Origin: Bacteroidales bacterium
GTDB lineage: Bacteria > Bacteroidota > Bacteroidia > Bacteroidales > UBA932
DNA: 64,000 bases
NCBI GenBank assembly: GCA_023667095.1
Contig: JAMPAT010000004.1
Span: 106,013-170,012, forward strand
Direction of reading: 5' to 3'
Shown: one piece after another, positions 18,757-26,854 of the stretch
How the letters are laid out: the number at the start of each line of letters is the position of its first letter
How positions within the stretch are numbered: the stretch's first letter is position 1
The notes under the pieces: model-generated
What the model was told of the DNA's origin: nothing
Databases searched by the model: none
The model's input: the letters and a program-made list of their open reading frames with translations, nothing else
Made by a program: the position numbers and the translations under genes

Positions 18757-18797
18757 TATATCCCGGCAAAATATTTTGCCGGGATATATGTGTTTTT
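18757..18797 (+). terminator. Rho-independent terminator after the S41 protease gene
   Basis: A perfect 32-base palindrome with arms TATATCCCGGCAAAAT and its complement is followed by a T-rich stretch (TGTGTTTTT). It ends the plus-strand operon starting at ridA. Confidence 0.85.
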
Positions 18798-18811
18798 AAA
18801 TAAAAAAGAAT

Positions 18812-18819
18812 TATATTTG
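18812..18819 (+). promoter_or_regulatory. Promoter -7 element for tRNA-Gly
   Basis: TATATTTG matches TAnnTTTG, 56 bases upstream of the mature tRNA. No clear -33 element at the usual spacing. Confidence 0.45.
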
Positions 18820-18875
18820 CAGTCCTGTTCAGGTTTTACAGGCTTTGATTGACGGTCTTGTGCAATCATAGATTT

Positions 18876-18948
18876 GCGGAAATAGCTCAGTTGGTAGAGC
18901 ATCAGCTTCCCAAGCTGAGGGCCGCGGGTTCGAATCCCGTTTTCCGCT
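18876..18948 (+). tRNA. tRNA-Gly (anticodon CCC)
   Basis: A 73-nt cloverleaf. The acceptor arm GCGGAAA pairs with TTTCCGC. The D arm starts TAGCTCAGTTGGTAGAGC. The anticodon stem TCAGC/GCTGA encloses loop TTCCCAA, giving anticodon CCC for Gly codon GGG. The T arm contains GGTTCGAATCC. The 3' CCA is not encoded. It stands alone between two terminators. Confidence 0.95.
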
Positions 18949-18950
18949 CA

Positions 18951-18995
18951 AATCGGTAACTTTCTAAGTTATAGGAAGTTACCGATTTTGTTTTT
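18951..18995 (+). terminator. Terminator after tRNA-Gly
   Basis: An inverted repeat of 13-14 bases (AATCGGTAACTTTC and GGAAGTTACCGATT) with a 9-base loop is followed by TTGTTTTTG. It directly follows the tRNA. Confidence 0.85.
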
Positions 18996-19013
18996 GTGGT
19001 TTCGACAATGATT

Positions 19014-19235
19014 TTAACTCTTTTTTGACGAAATTCTTGCTTTTTTAGTGACTTTTGGGGACATTTGAAACTTCATCTTGATACGGTCTATCAATTTGAG
19101 TCCATTTTGAATAAATTTTTGGGCTTCTTCATCAGTTTGTGCGATGCCAATTGTTGTCAACTCTGAATATCTTCCTGAGCTCTTTTCTGCAATGTACATG
19201 AACGGTTCTTTTTTTCCTGCAACTGCTTTATTGCC
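19014..19235 (-). pseudogene. Remnant of an IS1634-like transposase N-terminus
   Basis: A 61-codon frame (19014-19199) reads MYIAEKSSGRYSELTTIG followed by a DEEAQKF-type helix. In another frame just upstream (about 19205-19235) the minus strand encodes QEKKNRS. Together, across a small frameshift or deletion, they resemble the conserved start of IS1634-family transposases (KKNRSG...KSrGrY...kTIG...DEEe...G). The catalytic DDE region is absent. It lies between the tRNA-Gly terminator and uxaC. The assignment rests on remembered family sequence and is tentative. The rest of the 354-base gap (18949-19302) holds only the tRNA terminator. Confidence 0.45.
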
Positions 19236-19302
19236 TTATAATGAAAGTCTCTGCTTTAAGGCACGAGATATCATATTCTTGAGATTGAGGAGGCTCTTAT
19301 TG

Positions 19303-20742
19303 TCAGAAATTGAAATACCTGTCTGCATTGTTGTATGAAATGTCCTTGACCATCTGGTGGATGAATTCCATCTCACTTTTAGGCAGCCGTCCCTTTTCAA
19401 TGTCCTCTCCAAGCATGCAGCACAGGATACGCCTGAAATACTCATGTCTCGGGTAGGAGATGAAGCTTCTCGAATCGGTGAGCATGCCGACAAATCGGCT
19501 CAGCAGTCCCAGTGATGACAGGGCATTCATCTGTTTGCGCATGCCGTCTTCCTGGTCAAGGAACCACCAGCCGGAGCCAAGCTGAATCTTGCCGGGTGTA
19601 CTCCCGTCGTTGAATGTATATGCCATTGTTGCAAGCACTTCATTGTCTTTAGGATTGAGATTGTACAGTATGGTCTTGGCAAGCTTGTCTTCCATGGCCA
19701 GCCTGTCAAGGAACCTGTGTCCTGCTGCAGCGCACTGGATATCATTTATTGCATCATATCCGGTATCCGGCCCTATGCTGCGGAACATCCTTGTGTTGTT
19801 GTCGCGTATTGCCCCGATATGGAACTGCTGTACCCAGTCTTTCCTGTGGTCCATTTTTGCAAAGTCCAGCAGAATTGCGCTACGGAACCTGGCAATTTCC
19901 TCCATGGATGGCTGAACTCCTTTCAATGTGTTGCGGAATATTCTGTCAACATCTTCAATTTCAAAGTCTTCTGCATAGAATGTATCAAGTCCGTGGTCAG
20001 AAAGGCGGCTTCCCATTTCATGGAAAAAGTCATGGCGTTTTTGCAGTGCATCCAGAAGGTCCTGGTAATTGCAGATGGAGACGCCAGATACTTCGCTGAG
20101 CCTGCCGATATATTCTCTGTACTGTTCCTGTTTCTCAATCGCCATAGCCTTGTCAGGCCTCCACGCTGGCAGTATCTTCACACCGAATGGATGCTCATTT
20201 ATGTATCTATGGTATTCAAGGCTGTCAACAGGGTCGTCGGTTGTGCATACAACCTTGACATTGAATTTCTTCATAAGTTCCTGTCCCCGGAATTCATCTG
20301 TCTGGAGCATGGCTGTGCATTCATCATATATTTTTCTTGCAGTCTTTGGACTGAGCAGCTCATACACGCCAAATACTCGTGCCAGTTCGAGATGAGTCCA
20401 GTGATACAGGGGATTGCGCATTGTATATGGAACCGTTTCAGCCCATTTCATGAATTTATCGTATCCAGGACGTCCTCCTGTGATATATTCCTCATTCACA
20501 CCGTTGCCGCGCATTGCCCTCCACTTGTAGTGGTCACCGCCGAGCCATACCTCAGTGAGGTCACGGAACCGGTAATTGTCTGCAATCATTTTCGGCACAA
20601 GATGGCAATGGTAGTCTATGATAGGCATCTTTTCCGCACTTTCATGATATAGTTCACGTGCATAATCATTGGTCAGCATAAAGTCCTCATTGATGAACGG
20701 TATGCTGTCATTTGCTTCTCCTGTTCTTGAAATAATGTCCAT
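19303..20742 (-). CDS. uxaC: Uronate isomerase (glucuronate isomerase)
   Basis: Converts D-glucuronate to D-fructuronate and D-galacturonate to D-tagaturonate, the entry step of hexuronate catabolism. The 479 residues carry the amidohydrolase-fold metal motif IIDYHCHL near residue 42, WRAMRGNG near 95, and a histidine/arginine-rich C-terminus (LTDSRSFISYPRHEYFRRIL) typical of UxaC. It is an isolated minus-strand gene. A perfect 24-base palindrome 52-75 bases upstream of the start suggests control by a LacI-type regulator, which is not in the window. Confidence 0.96.
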   Translation of the reverse strand: MDIISRTGEANDSIPFINEDFMLTNDYARELYHESAEKMPIIDYHCHLVPKMIADNYRFRDLTEVWLGGDHYKWRAMRGNGVNEEYITGGRPGYDKFMKWAETVPYTMRNPLYHWTHLELARVFGVYELLSPKTARKIYDECTAMLQTDEFRGQELMKKFNVKVVCTTDDPVDSLEYHRYINEHPFGVKILPAWRPDKAMAIEKQEQYREYIGRLSEVSGVSICNYQDLLDALQKRHDFFHEMGSRLSDHGLDTFYAEDFEIEDVDRIFRNTLKGVQPSMEEIARFRSAILLDFAKMDHRKDWVQQFHIGAIRDNNTRMFRSIGPDTGYDAINDIQCAAAGHRFLDRLAMEDKLAKTILYNLNPKDNEVLATMAYTFNDGSTPGKIQLGSGWWFLDQEDGMRKQMNALSSLGLLSRFVGMLTDSRSFISYPRHEYFRRILCCMLGEDIEKGRLPKSEMEFIHQMVKDISYNNADRYFNF

Positions 20743-20793
20743 TTAAATAAGTATTTATGGTCTATTTATGAAATCCGCCGTAAATATAGCAAT

Positions 20794-20817
20794 TTTTCTG
20801 TGTACGTACACAGAAAA
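20794..20817. promoter_or_regulatory. 24-bp palindromic operator upstream of uxaC (LacI-family type)
   Basis: A perfect palindrome with half-site TTTTCTGTGTAC, 52-75 bases before the uxaC ATG. The core TGTGTACGTACACA has the central CG and length typical of LacI-family operators in front of hexuronate genes in Bacteroidota. The regulator is not encoded nearby. Confidence 0.7.
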
Positions 20818-20911
20818 GTGTGCGTTTTTGTTGAATGTAAAACACTGCATGCGCCTTTTCAGAAATAATCACTGAGTTTGCATCCCTGTTAGCAGAATAT
20901 GCAGGACAAAG

Positions 20912-21085
20912 ATGATTGCTGTAGCAATATATGGCTGCTCCAAAGAGCCATGGACAAAGGATATTGTCCTTGGTGCAGCGGATTCAATAAGGGGAGAGTG
21001 CGGGATTCCTGATACGGAATTGCTGGAAGCCATGAAGAGTCTTGTACCGGTGACTTTGACAGTCTATGCTGGAATATGTCAGTGA
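20912..21085 (+). CDS. Short hypothetical frame (57 aa), possibly a degraded gene
   Basis: A 57-codon plus-strand frame starting MIAVAIYGCSKEPWTKDIVL. I recognise no family. The sequence continues after the stop with codon-like stretches in all three frames up to about 21230 (a 76-codon frame starts at 21066), which looks like a decayed gene rather than a functional small protein. It occupies the 494-base gap between uxaC and the TonB-like gene (20743-21236), where nothing else but the palindrome is seen. Low confidence that it is expressed. Confidence 0.2.
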   Translation: MIAVAIYGCSKEPWTKDIVLGAADSIRGECGIPDTELLEAMKSLVPVTLTVYAGICQ

Positions 21086-21236
21086 CGAAGTCCTTGTACA
21101 GACTGGCAATGCGGTACTGGAATTGACATTGGACTATCTATGGCTATATCTCCTGTTCAGTTGCCGTAGGACGGGTAACTTTCCGTCTTGTCAGGAGGAA
21201 TTATGCATGATGTGCGGTGCAGCAGGGGAGTGCCTG

Positions 21237-21983
21237 CTACTGTGCAATGAAGCGGTATACGATTTCACCCGTCTGCCGGGCAGGTGCAGTCTGTGAGACA
21301 GAGAATTTTGAAAGGCGGGCTGCGCGGACAGCATAGTTCCTGAGGCACTGGTCTGTGGAAGATACACTTTCGTCAACTTTTGCATTCAGGACGGCTCCTT
21401 GTCTGTCCACTGTTATGATGACAGAGACATCGCCTCCACCCATACACCTGTATGCCGGAATCTTGAGGTGGCTTGCCTTGCGCCCGTCAAGTGTATATGA
21501 CACAACGGAAGGACCCTTGTACTCATTCTGTGAGGCCATATCCTTTCCTTCTGTACGTGACAAGTCTACGGTTTCCTCCCTTGCGTCCTCCTCAATGGCC
21601 TGCCTGCCGCCTGCCAGCTCCTTTGCCAGTCTCTCAGCATCCCTGTAAAGCTGGTCTGCATCTGTGCCCCTGTCGTCTTTCAGTTGCACCCTTGACGCAT
21701 CAACAGCGATATTTCTTACAGACTGTCCTGACTGTGCTGCTGCAGCCTTTATCATTTCGTCAATGTGGCGGCTTATGTTTTCCCTGAATTCCTGTTCTGC
21801 CTCCAGCCTTTCGCGCTCCTCCTGCTGTGAAAAATCCAGTACAAATGAATTCTCCCTCTGTGATACGGCACCGATCTGCAGTATAAGCAAGACAATAATC
21901 ACCGTGAGATGGAATATCACGGTGATATATAGTCCTGCCTTGTCTTCAGGAGTGATTCTTTTTATGAACCCCTTGAAATCCAC
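21237..21983 (-). CDS. TonB-like energy-transduction/envelope protein
   Basis: A 248-residue protein with a cytoplasmic N-terminus, one membrane helix at about 18-40, a charged periplasmic spacer with helical stretch (residues 50-160), and a C-terminal TonB-like domain (VSVIITVDRQGAVLNAKV, then a short final strand). The start codon is GTG at 21981-21983 and shares one base with the TAG stop of udk (TAGTG), so the genes are translationally coupled. ExbB/ExbD homologues are encoded separately at 25.3-27.6 kb. It could be a TonB paralogue or an envelope-linker protein of the same fold. Confidence 0.75.
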   Translation of the reverse strand: MDFKGFIKRITPEDKAGLYITVIFHLTVIIVLLILQIGAVSQRENSFVLDFSQQEERERLEAEQEFRENISRHIDEMIKAAAAQSGQSVRNIAVDASRVQLKDDRGTDADQLYRDAERLAKELAGGRQAIEEDAREETVDLSRTEGKDMASQNEYKGPSVVSYTLDGRKASHLKIPAYRCMGGGDVSVIITVDRQGAVLNAKVDESVSSTDQCLRNYAVRAARLSKFSVSQTAPARQTGEIVYRFIAQ

Positions 21984-22597
21984 TATTCTGCTCCTAGTGA
22001 CTTTTCAATGGTAGCGATAAGCACATCTATGGCTACCTTGTTGTGTCCTCCCTGAGGAATTATGATGTCAGCATAACGTTTGCTCGGTTCAATGAACTGC
22101 AGGTACATAGGCTTTACAGTCTTTGTGTACCTCTCGATGACAGTCTCGACTGTCTTTCCGCGTTCAATGATGTCCCTTGCCATTACCCTCATAAGCCTGT
22201 CATCATCGTCCGCATCGACAAACAGCTTGATGTCCATCTGCTTGCGCAACTCCGGGCAGGTGAATATAAGGATTCCCTCAATTATTATTACCTCTGCCGG
22301 GTTTACAGTGATGGTCTCTGTCTTTGAGCGTGAGCATGTAATGTATGAATATACGGGCTGCTCAATGCTTTCACCCTCCTTCAACTGTTTCAGCTGGCTT
22401 GTCAGCAGCTTGAAATCTATTGAATCCGGATGGTCGAAGTTCATGTATTTCTTTTCCTCGTCACTCAGGTGGCTTGAATCCTTGTAATAGGAATCCTGCG
22501 GTATTACAACAACCCTGTCCTTCAACTCCTCAACAATTGCGTTTACCACAGTTGTCTTTCCTGAACCTGAGCCACCGGCTATTCCGATTATAAGCAT
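21983..22597 (-). CDS. udk: Uridine kinase
   Basis: Phosphorylates uridine and cytidine to UMP/CMP with ATP or GTP in pyrimidine salvage. The 204-residue length is standard. The P-loop GIAGGSGSGKTTV is at residues 5-17, followed by QDSYYKD (substrate-binding Asp/Tyr), NFDHPDSIDF, and the lid segment RDIIERGKTVE. It is downstream of asnS by 12 bases and shares a base with the TonB-like gene, forming a three-gene minus-strand operon. Confidence 0.95.
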   Translation of the reverse strand: MLIIGIAGGSGSGKTTVVNAIVEELKDRVVVIPQDSYYKDSSHLSDEEKKYMNFDHPDSIDFKLLTSQLKQLKEGESIEQPVYSYITCSRSKTETITVNPAEVIIIEGILIFTCPELRKQMDIKLFVDADDDDRLMRVMARDIIERGKTVETVIERYTKTVKPMYLQFIEPSKRYADIIIPQGGHNKVAIDVLIATIEKSLGAE

Positions 22598-22609
22598 AAC
22601 AGTGAAATA

Positions 22610-24004
22610 TTAATATTCAGCATTCTTTGGGGTCCTTGGGAATGGAATGACATCCCTGATGTTGCTCATGCCGGTAACGAAGAGCAGCAGACGCTCGAAG
22701 CCGAGTCCGAATCCGCTGTGAGGGGCAGACCCGAAACGGCGGGTATCAAGATACCACTCCAATGTGCTGTGGCTCATGCCAAGCTCATTGATACGTGCCT
22801 CAAGCTTTTCAAGTGATGACTCCCTTTCTGAACCTCCGATAATTTCCCCGATCTTAGGGAAGAGCACATCCATTCCGCGTACAGTCTTGCCGTCTTCGTT
22901 CTGCTTCATGTAGAATGCCTTGATGTCCTTAGGATAGTCTGTCATGATTACAGGTTTGCCGAAGTGCTTCTCGACAAGGTATCTCTCATGCTCGCTCTGG
23001 AGGTCAACACCCCAGCTTATCGGATATTCGAATTTCTCTCCTGAGGATTCAAGAATCCTGATTCCTTCAGTGTACGGAAGCCTTACAAACTCTGTATTCA
23101 CAACGCTTTCAAGCCTTGCAATAAGTTCCTTGTCAAACATGTCGTTCAGGAATTTCAGGTCATCCAGGCAGTTCTCGAGTGCATATCGGACAAGTGACTT
23201 GATGAAGTCCTCTGCAAGCTCCATGTTGTCCTCTATCTCATAGAATGCCATTTCCGGCTCGATCATCCAGAATTCTGCAAGGTGGCGCGGAGTGTTTGAG
23301 TTCTCTGCACGGAATGTCGGTCCGAATGTGTAGATCTCGCCGAGTGCCATAGCCCCGAGCTCACCTTCAAGCTGCCCGCTTACAGTGAGGCTTGTCTGTT
23401 TCCCGAAGAAATCCTGGCTATAGTCGATTGCTCCCTGCTCAGTGCGTGGAAGGTTGTCCATATCGAGGGTTGTCACCTGGAACATCTCTCCGGCCCCCTC
23501 GCAGTCAGAAGCTGTGATAAGCGGAGTATGCAGATATACAAATCCCTTGTCGTTGAAATATTTGTGTATGGCAAATGCCATTGCATGCCTGATTCTGAGG
23601 ACAGCTCCAAATGTATTTGTCCTTGGCCTCAGGTGCGCAATGCTGCGCAGGTACTCCATGCTGTGACCCTTTTTCTGGAGAGGATAGGTATTAGGGTCAG
23701 CCTCTCCGAAAATCTCGATTTCAGCAGCCTGGATCTCTACTGCCTGGCCGCTTCCCATTGACTGGACTAATTTTCCGCGCACTCCTATGCATGCTCCTGT
23801 AGTTATCTTCTTCAGGATTTCATCGCTGAATTTCTCTACATCTGCGACAATCTGTATGTTATTTATTGTAGAACCATCATTCAGGGCGATGAACGCAACG
23901 CTCTTGTTACCTCTCTTTGTCCTTACCCATCCTTTGGCAAGAACTTCCTGTCCCGGCTCTTGTTTCAGCAGGGCTTTCACTTTGGTCCTTATCAATTTTT
24001 CCAT
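22610..24004 (-). CDS. asnS: Asparaginyl-tRNA synthetase
   Basis: Class IIb synthetase charging tRNA-Asn. The 464 residues have an N-terminal OB-fold anticodon-binding domain ([20 protein letters not shown]), motif 2 region [20 protein letters not shown], and motif 3 [15 protein letters not shown] near the C-terminus. The length fits bacterial AsnRS. It heads the asnS-udk-tonB-like operon; a TATCTTTG promoter element lies about 90 bases upstream. Confidence 0.97.
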   Translation of the reverse strand: MEKLIRTKVKALLKQEPGQEVLAKGWVRTKRGNKSVAFIALNDGSTINNIQIVADVEKFSDEILKKITTGACIGVRGKLVQSMGSGQAVEIQAAEIEIFGEADPNTYPLQKKGHSMEYLRSIAHLRPRTNTFGAVLRIRHAMAFAIHKYFNDKGFVYLHTPLITASDCEGAGEMFQVTTLDMDNLPRTEQGAIDYSQDFFGKQTSLTVSGQLEGELGAMALGEIYTFGPTFRAENSNTPRHLAEFWMIEPEMAFYEIEDNMELAEDFIKSLVRYALENCLDDLKFLNDMFDKELIARLESVVNTEFVRLPYTEGIRILESSGEKFEYPISWGVDLQSEHERYLVEKHFGKPVIMTDYPKDIKAFYMKQNEDGKTVRGMDVLFPKIGEIIGGSERESSLEKLEARINELGMSHSTLEWYLDTRRFGSAPHSGFGLGFERLLLFVTGMSNIRDVIPFPRTPKNAEY

Positions 24005-24091
24005 ATTAAATTAGTTTATGCTTTGTTTCTGCAATGGAACCGCGCCGCACAAAACTGCCTGACAGCCTCGGACTGGCGCGATAAAATCGTA

Positions 24092-24099
24092 CAAAGATA
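24092..24099 (-). promoter_or_regulatory. Promoter -7 element of asnS
   Basis: The minus strand reads TATCTTTG, with predicted start about 80 bases before the asnS ATG, in the short gap after the alkaline phosphatase stop. No good -33 motif. Confidence 0.5.
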
Positions 24100-24112
24100 A
24101 TTCAATTTACGT

Positions 24113-25282
24113 TTAGTTGAGTACAATTTTGCCGTAAATGTCTGTATTGTCTATTCTTCCCCCGAACCTTTCTGCACCTTTGCCTATTGCAAACACAGGG
24201 ACTGGGCCGCCTGTATGGGTGTCGGATGTCCAGCCAATGTTCACTTCACGGTTGCATCCGTCCTTGTCCTGGTTAGAGAGATTCTCCCATCTCAGCTCGT
24301 AGTGGTGCGCATCTGCTCCAAGGGCTATGCCTCCTGTCTCATGGTCTGCTGTCACAATTATCAGTGTCTCCTCCGGATGCCTAAGGTAGAATTCGTATGC
24401 AACCTTGACAGCATCGTCAAACTTCATCACTGATTCAATTGTGGACTTCAGGTCATTGGAGTGTGCTGCCCAGTCAATCTCTCCTCCTTCATACATTATG
24501 AAAAAAGGATTTTTGTCACCAAGGAAATCAATTGCAGCCTGCAGTACTTCTGCAGAGGTGTCATCTTTCTCATCATATTTCACCTCATAGTTGAGGGCCT
24601 TCTTCCTCTGGCTTGGGGCAAGGAGGACAACTCCGTCGTCATCTGTGCTTTCCTTCAGTTCGGACACTCCATAGCAGACATCGTATCCAGCCTTTTCCAG
24701 GACTTCATCCATCGGCTCCATCTGTCCATCGCTTCCGTTGATGTCAATCAGCCCGCTTCCTGCGAAGAAATCAAATCCGCTTTCCGGTATCTGCATGGCG
24801 ATATTATAGTAGTCATGCCTGGATGTTGAGTTCGCGTAGAAAGCAGCCGGTGTTGCATGGTTGACCGGGACAGATGTAGTGATCCCGATACGGTATCCCT
24901 GCTCTTTCAGGGTATAGGCCATGCTTTTAAGAGGCTTTCCGTCCGGGTCTACACCGAGCATATTGTTGTTGGTCTTGTGCCCTGTAGCTATGGCTGTGCC
25001 AGATGCGGATGAGCATGTTATGTTCTTGTTGGCTGAATATGAAGTGCAGGTCCCATAGACCGGAAACTTTGTGAATGTCAGCTGTTCTCCTCCCAATTTT
25101 CCTGCCTGATATGACATATATGATTCTGCAGCAGCTACATGTGATGCACCCATTCCATCTCCAATCATTACGAAGATGTATTTTGCCTGGCCGCTTTCCT
25201 CATTGCTGCAGCTGCTGAATATTGAAATGGCGGAAAGAAGTGCTCCTATTATTGATGTTCCTTTGATTTTCATAGTTTGCAT
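24113..25282 (-). CDS. Alkaline phosphatase, lipoprotein
   Basis: Periplasmic or surface phosphomonoesterase. The 389 residues begin with a lipoprotein signal (ISIFSSC, Cys at about 25). The metal motif VMIGDGMGASH is near residue 37; the active-site Ser lies in CSSASGTAIATGHKT, and the late metal ligands in TADHETGGIAL and a His near the C-terminus (SDTHTGGPVPVFA). All zinc/magnesium ligands typical of the PhoA superfamily appear present, and it is shorter than E. coli PhoA (471). No Pho-box was identified. A second in-frame ATG three codons in is an alternative start. Confidence 0.93.
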   Translation of the reverse strand: MQTMKIKGTSIIGALLSAISIFSSCSNEESGQAKYIFVMIGDGMGASHVAAAESYMSYQAGKLGGEQLTFTKFPVYGTCTSYSANKNITCSSASGTAIATGHKTNNNMLGVDPDGKPLKSMAYTLKEQGYRIGITTSVPVNHATPAAFYANSTSRHDYYNIAMQIPESGFDFFAGSGLIDINGSDGQMEPMDEVLEKAGYDVCYGVSELKESTDDDGVVLLAPSQRKKALNYEVKYDEKDDTSAEVLQAAIDFLGDKNPFFIMYEGGEIDWAAHSNDLKSTIESVMKFDDAVKVAYEFYLRHPEETLIIVTADHETGGIALGADAHHYELRWENLSNQDKDGCNREVNIGWTSDTHTGGPVPVFAIGKGAERFGGRIDNTDIYGKIVLN

Positions 25283-25287
25283 GGTAT

Positions 25288-25331
25288 TTATAAAAAAGGG
25301 TTGTCACAAAACAATGCTTGGACAACCCTTT
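25288..25331 (-). terminator. Terminator of the exbB-exbD operon
   Basis: An 11-base perfect stem (AAAGGGTTGTC/GACAACCCTTT) with a 15-base loop is followed on the minus strand by TTTATAAAT. It lies 19 bases beyond the stop of the last ExbD gene. Confidence 0.85.
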
Positions 25332-25349
25332 CTATAGTATGCTGATATA

Positions 25350-25820
25350 TTATTCTCCGCCGGATTTTCTTGCGGCGTACATAATCTTGAGGGCAGAGCA
25401 CCTACGGAGCTCCTGCTTTACGTCTGTGATGATACCCATCCTGACGTTCTCATCAGCTTTAATGGTTACTGTCATAAACTGCCTGTCGGCCTCACTCATA
25501 GCATCACGCTCAGCGGCGATGAAGTCACGGATCTCATCAACGGTCTTGAACGAGTCGTTCAGCTGTATACGGGCATCCGTACCAAACTGAGCCTGGAGGC
25601 TCTTGATAGGAGGGCCCACGTTGATGTATGATGTCAAGTCCTTCCTTTCAAGTTTAGCTACTTCCGTAGCTTCTGGAAGCTTGACCATGACTTTATTCTC
25701 CGTCTCACGCATACTGGTGGTGACCATGAAGAAGAACAGGAGCATAAACACGATGTCTGAGAGGGACGATGTCGTCAACGCAGGCATTGATTTCTTTTCG
25801 TTGTTTCCGAATTTAGACAT
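25350..25820 (-). CDS. exbD: ExbD/TolR family protein (second copy)
   Basis: A 156-residue biopolymer transport protein that couples the proton motive force to TonB. One N-terminal membrane helix (SLSDIVFMLLFFFMVTTSMRE, about residues 18-38) contains the family's critical Asp, followed by a periplasmic TolR-like domain. The last gene of the ExbB operon, 12 bases after the first ExbD. Paired, diverged ExbD subunits are usual in Bacteroidota. Confidence 0.93.
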   Translation of the reverse strand: MSKFGNNEKKSMPALTTSSLSDIVFMLLFFFMVTTSMRETENKVMVKLPEATEVAKLERKDLTSYINVGPPIKSLQAQFGTDARIQLNDSFKTVDEIRDFIAAERDAMSEADRQFMTVTIKADENVRMGIITDVKQELRRCSALKIMYAARKSGGE

Positions 25821-25832
25821 AGTATGATCTCC

Positions 25833-26408
25833 TTATTTCTTGTTTATATCCTTAGGCTCTGCCTCAGATATGTTCTGAGGTATTGCCTCCCTGGCAATTT
25901 TCTGATAATCTTCCTCGAGCTGGCTGTATTTCTTGCCGTAGTTCTGGTAGCAGAAGTCATCACGAAGCTCGTTGATGGCCTTTACCAGTTCATTCTGGAC
26001 TGAAATATAAGCCTGATAGCTGGTACCACGGTCGTTCTGGAGTGAAATCACGCCCTTAGACACATTGTAGGTACCGAAGCCTTCAATCTCCTTTGGAGTC
26101 CTCTCCGGAAGATTAGGGTCGTTTGTAGGGTTAGTAAGGAATTCTTTAATCTTGTCCTTCAACTGGCTGACATCCATCGCATCGTTGCCGGCCCAAAGTC
26201 TGTCGGCAGAGTTAATCCTCACAACAATGATGTTACGGCGATTAACCTTCTGGTCCTCCACCTTCTGTTTCTCATCAGGCATAGGAGGCAAACGGCGCTG
26301 CAGACCTGAATCCTGACCCATTGTAGTGGTCATCAGGAAGTAGCATAGCAAAAGGAATGCAATATCCGCCGTTGAACTTGAATTGATTTCCGGTGTCTTT
26401 TTTGCCAT
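25833..26408 (-). CDS. exbD: ExbD/TolR family protein (first copy)
   Basis: A 191-residue paralogue of the downstream ExbD. The N-terminal helix STADIAFLLLCYFLMTTTMG carries the conserved membrane Asp, and a longer periplasmic domain follows with a C-terminal helical tail rich in charged residues. It is 9 bases after the small membrane protein. It probably forms a heteromeric complex with the other ExbD and the ExbB-like protein. Confidence 0.93.
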   Translation of the reverse strand: MAKKTPEINSSSTADIAFLLLCYFLMTTTMGQDSGLQRRLPPMPDEKQKVEDQKVNRRNIIVVRINSADRLWAGNDAMDVSQLKDKIKEFLTNPTNDPNLPERTPKEIEGFGTYNVSKGVISLQNDRGTSYQAYISVQNELVKAINELRDDFCYQNYGKKYSQLEEDYQKIAREAIPQNISEAEPKDINKK

Positions 26409-26417
26409 AATGTCAGA

Positions 26418-26846
26418 TTATTTACGGATAGCACCTACAATTGAGCCGACAATGACAGCAGCTACAGCTGCAGCGCATGACAGATATGTAAGGATGAGTA
26501 CCGTATCAGTTATTTTGAGTGTTTCAGTACTTGGCTGTGTTCCGACAATGCCGACAGCCTCTGAACCTGGGGCTACTGCATACGCTATTGCTACCAGCGC
26601 TGCAAAGCCGAGGACAACAGCACCGGTCTTTACCAGCCCCTTAGGGTTGGTCATGGCCCCGATGATGATGCCGACCACAACGATAGCTGCCAAGGTCAGG
26701 CCGACCATAGCGTAAGCCCAGTAGAGCAGTACATCGACAGCGACAGCGTCATTGGTCGTGAACCCGATCACGAAACCGAGTACACCTATGACAACGCCGG
26801 CGATAAGCAATGCCCACGATGTGAGTTTAATAATTTTAGAATACAT
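26418..26846 (-). CDS. Small integral membrane protein in the ExbB/ExbD operon
   Basis: A 142-residue protein with four predicted membrane helices (about 10-30, 40-62, 75-93, 112-138) rich in Ala, Val and Gly. No family motif is recognised, but a protein of this type between exbB and exbD is a recurrent arrangement in Bacteroidales. It is 8 bases after exbB and 9 bases before exbD. Its role, perhaps as an accessory subunit of the proton channel complex, is inferred only from position. Confidence 0.75.
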   Translation of the reverse strand: MYSKIIKLTSWALLIAGVVIGVLGFVIGFTTNDAVAVDVLLYWAYAMVGLTLAAIVVVGIIIGAMTNPKGLVKTGAVVLGFAALVAIAYAVAPGSEAVGIVGTQPSTETLKITDTVLILTYLSCAAAVAAVIVGSIVGAIRK

Positions 26847-26854
26847 TGTTCAGA

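Noticed and set aside
19717..20652. 311-codon plus-strand frame
   Set aside because: Antisense shadow inside uxaC; no start context or family resemblance.
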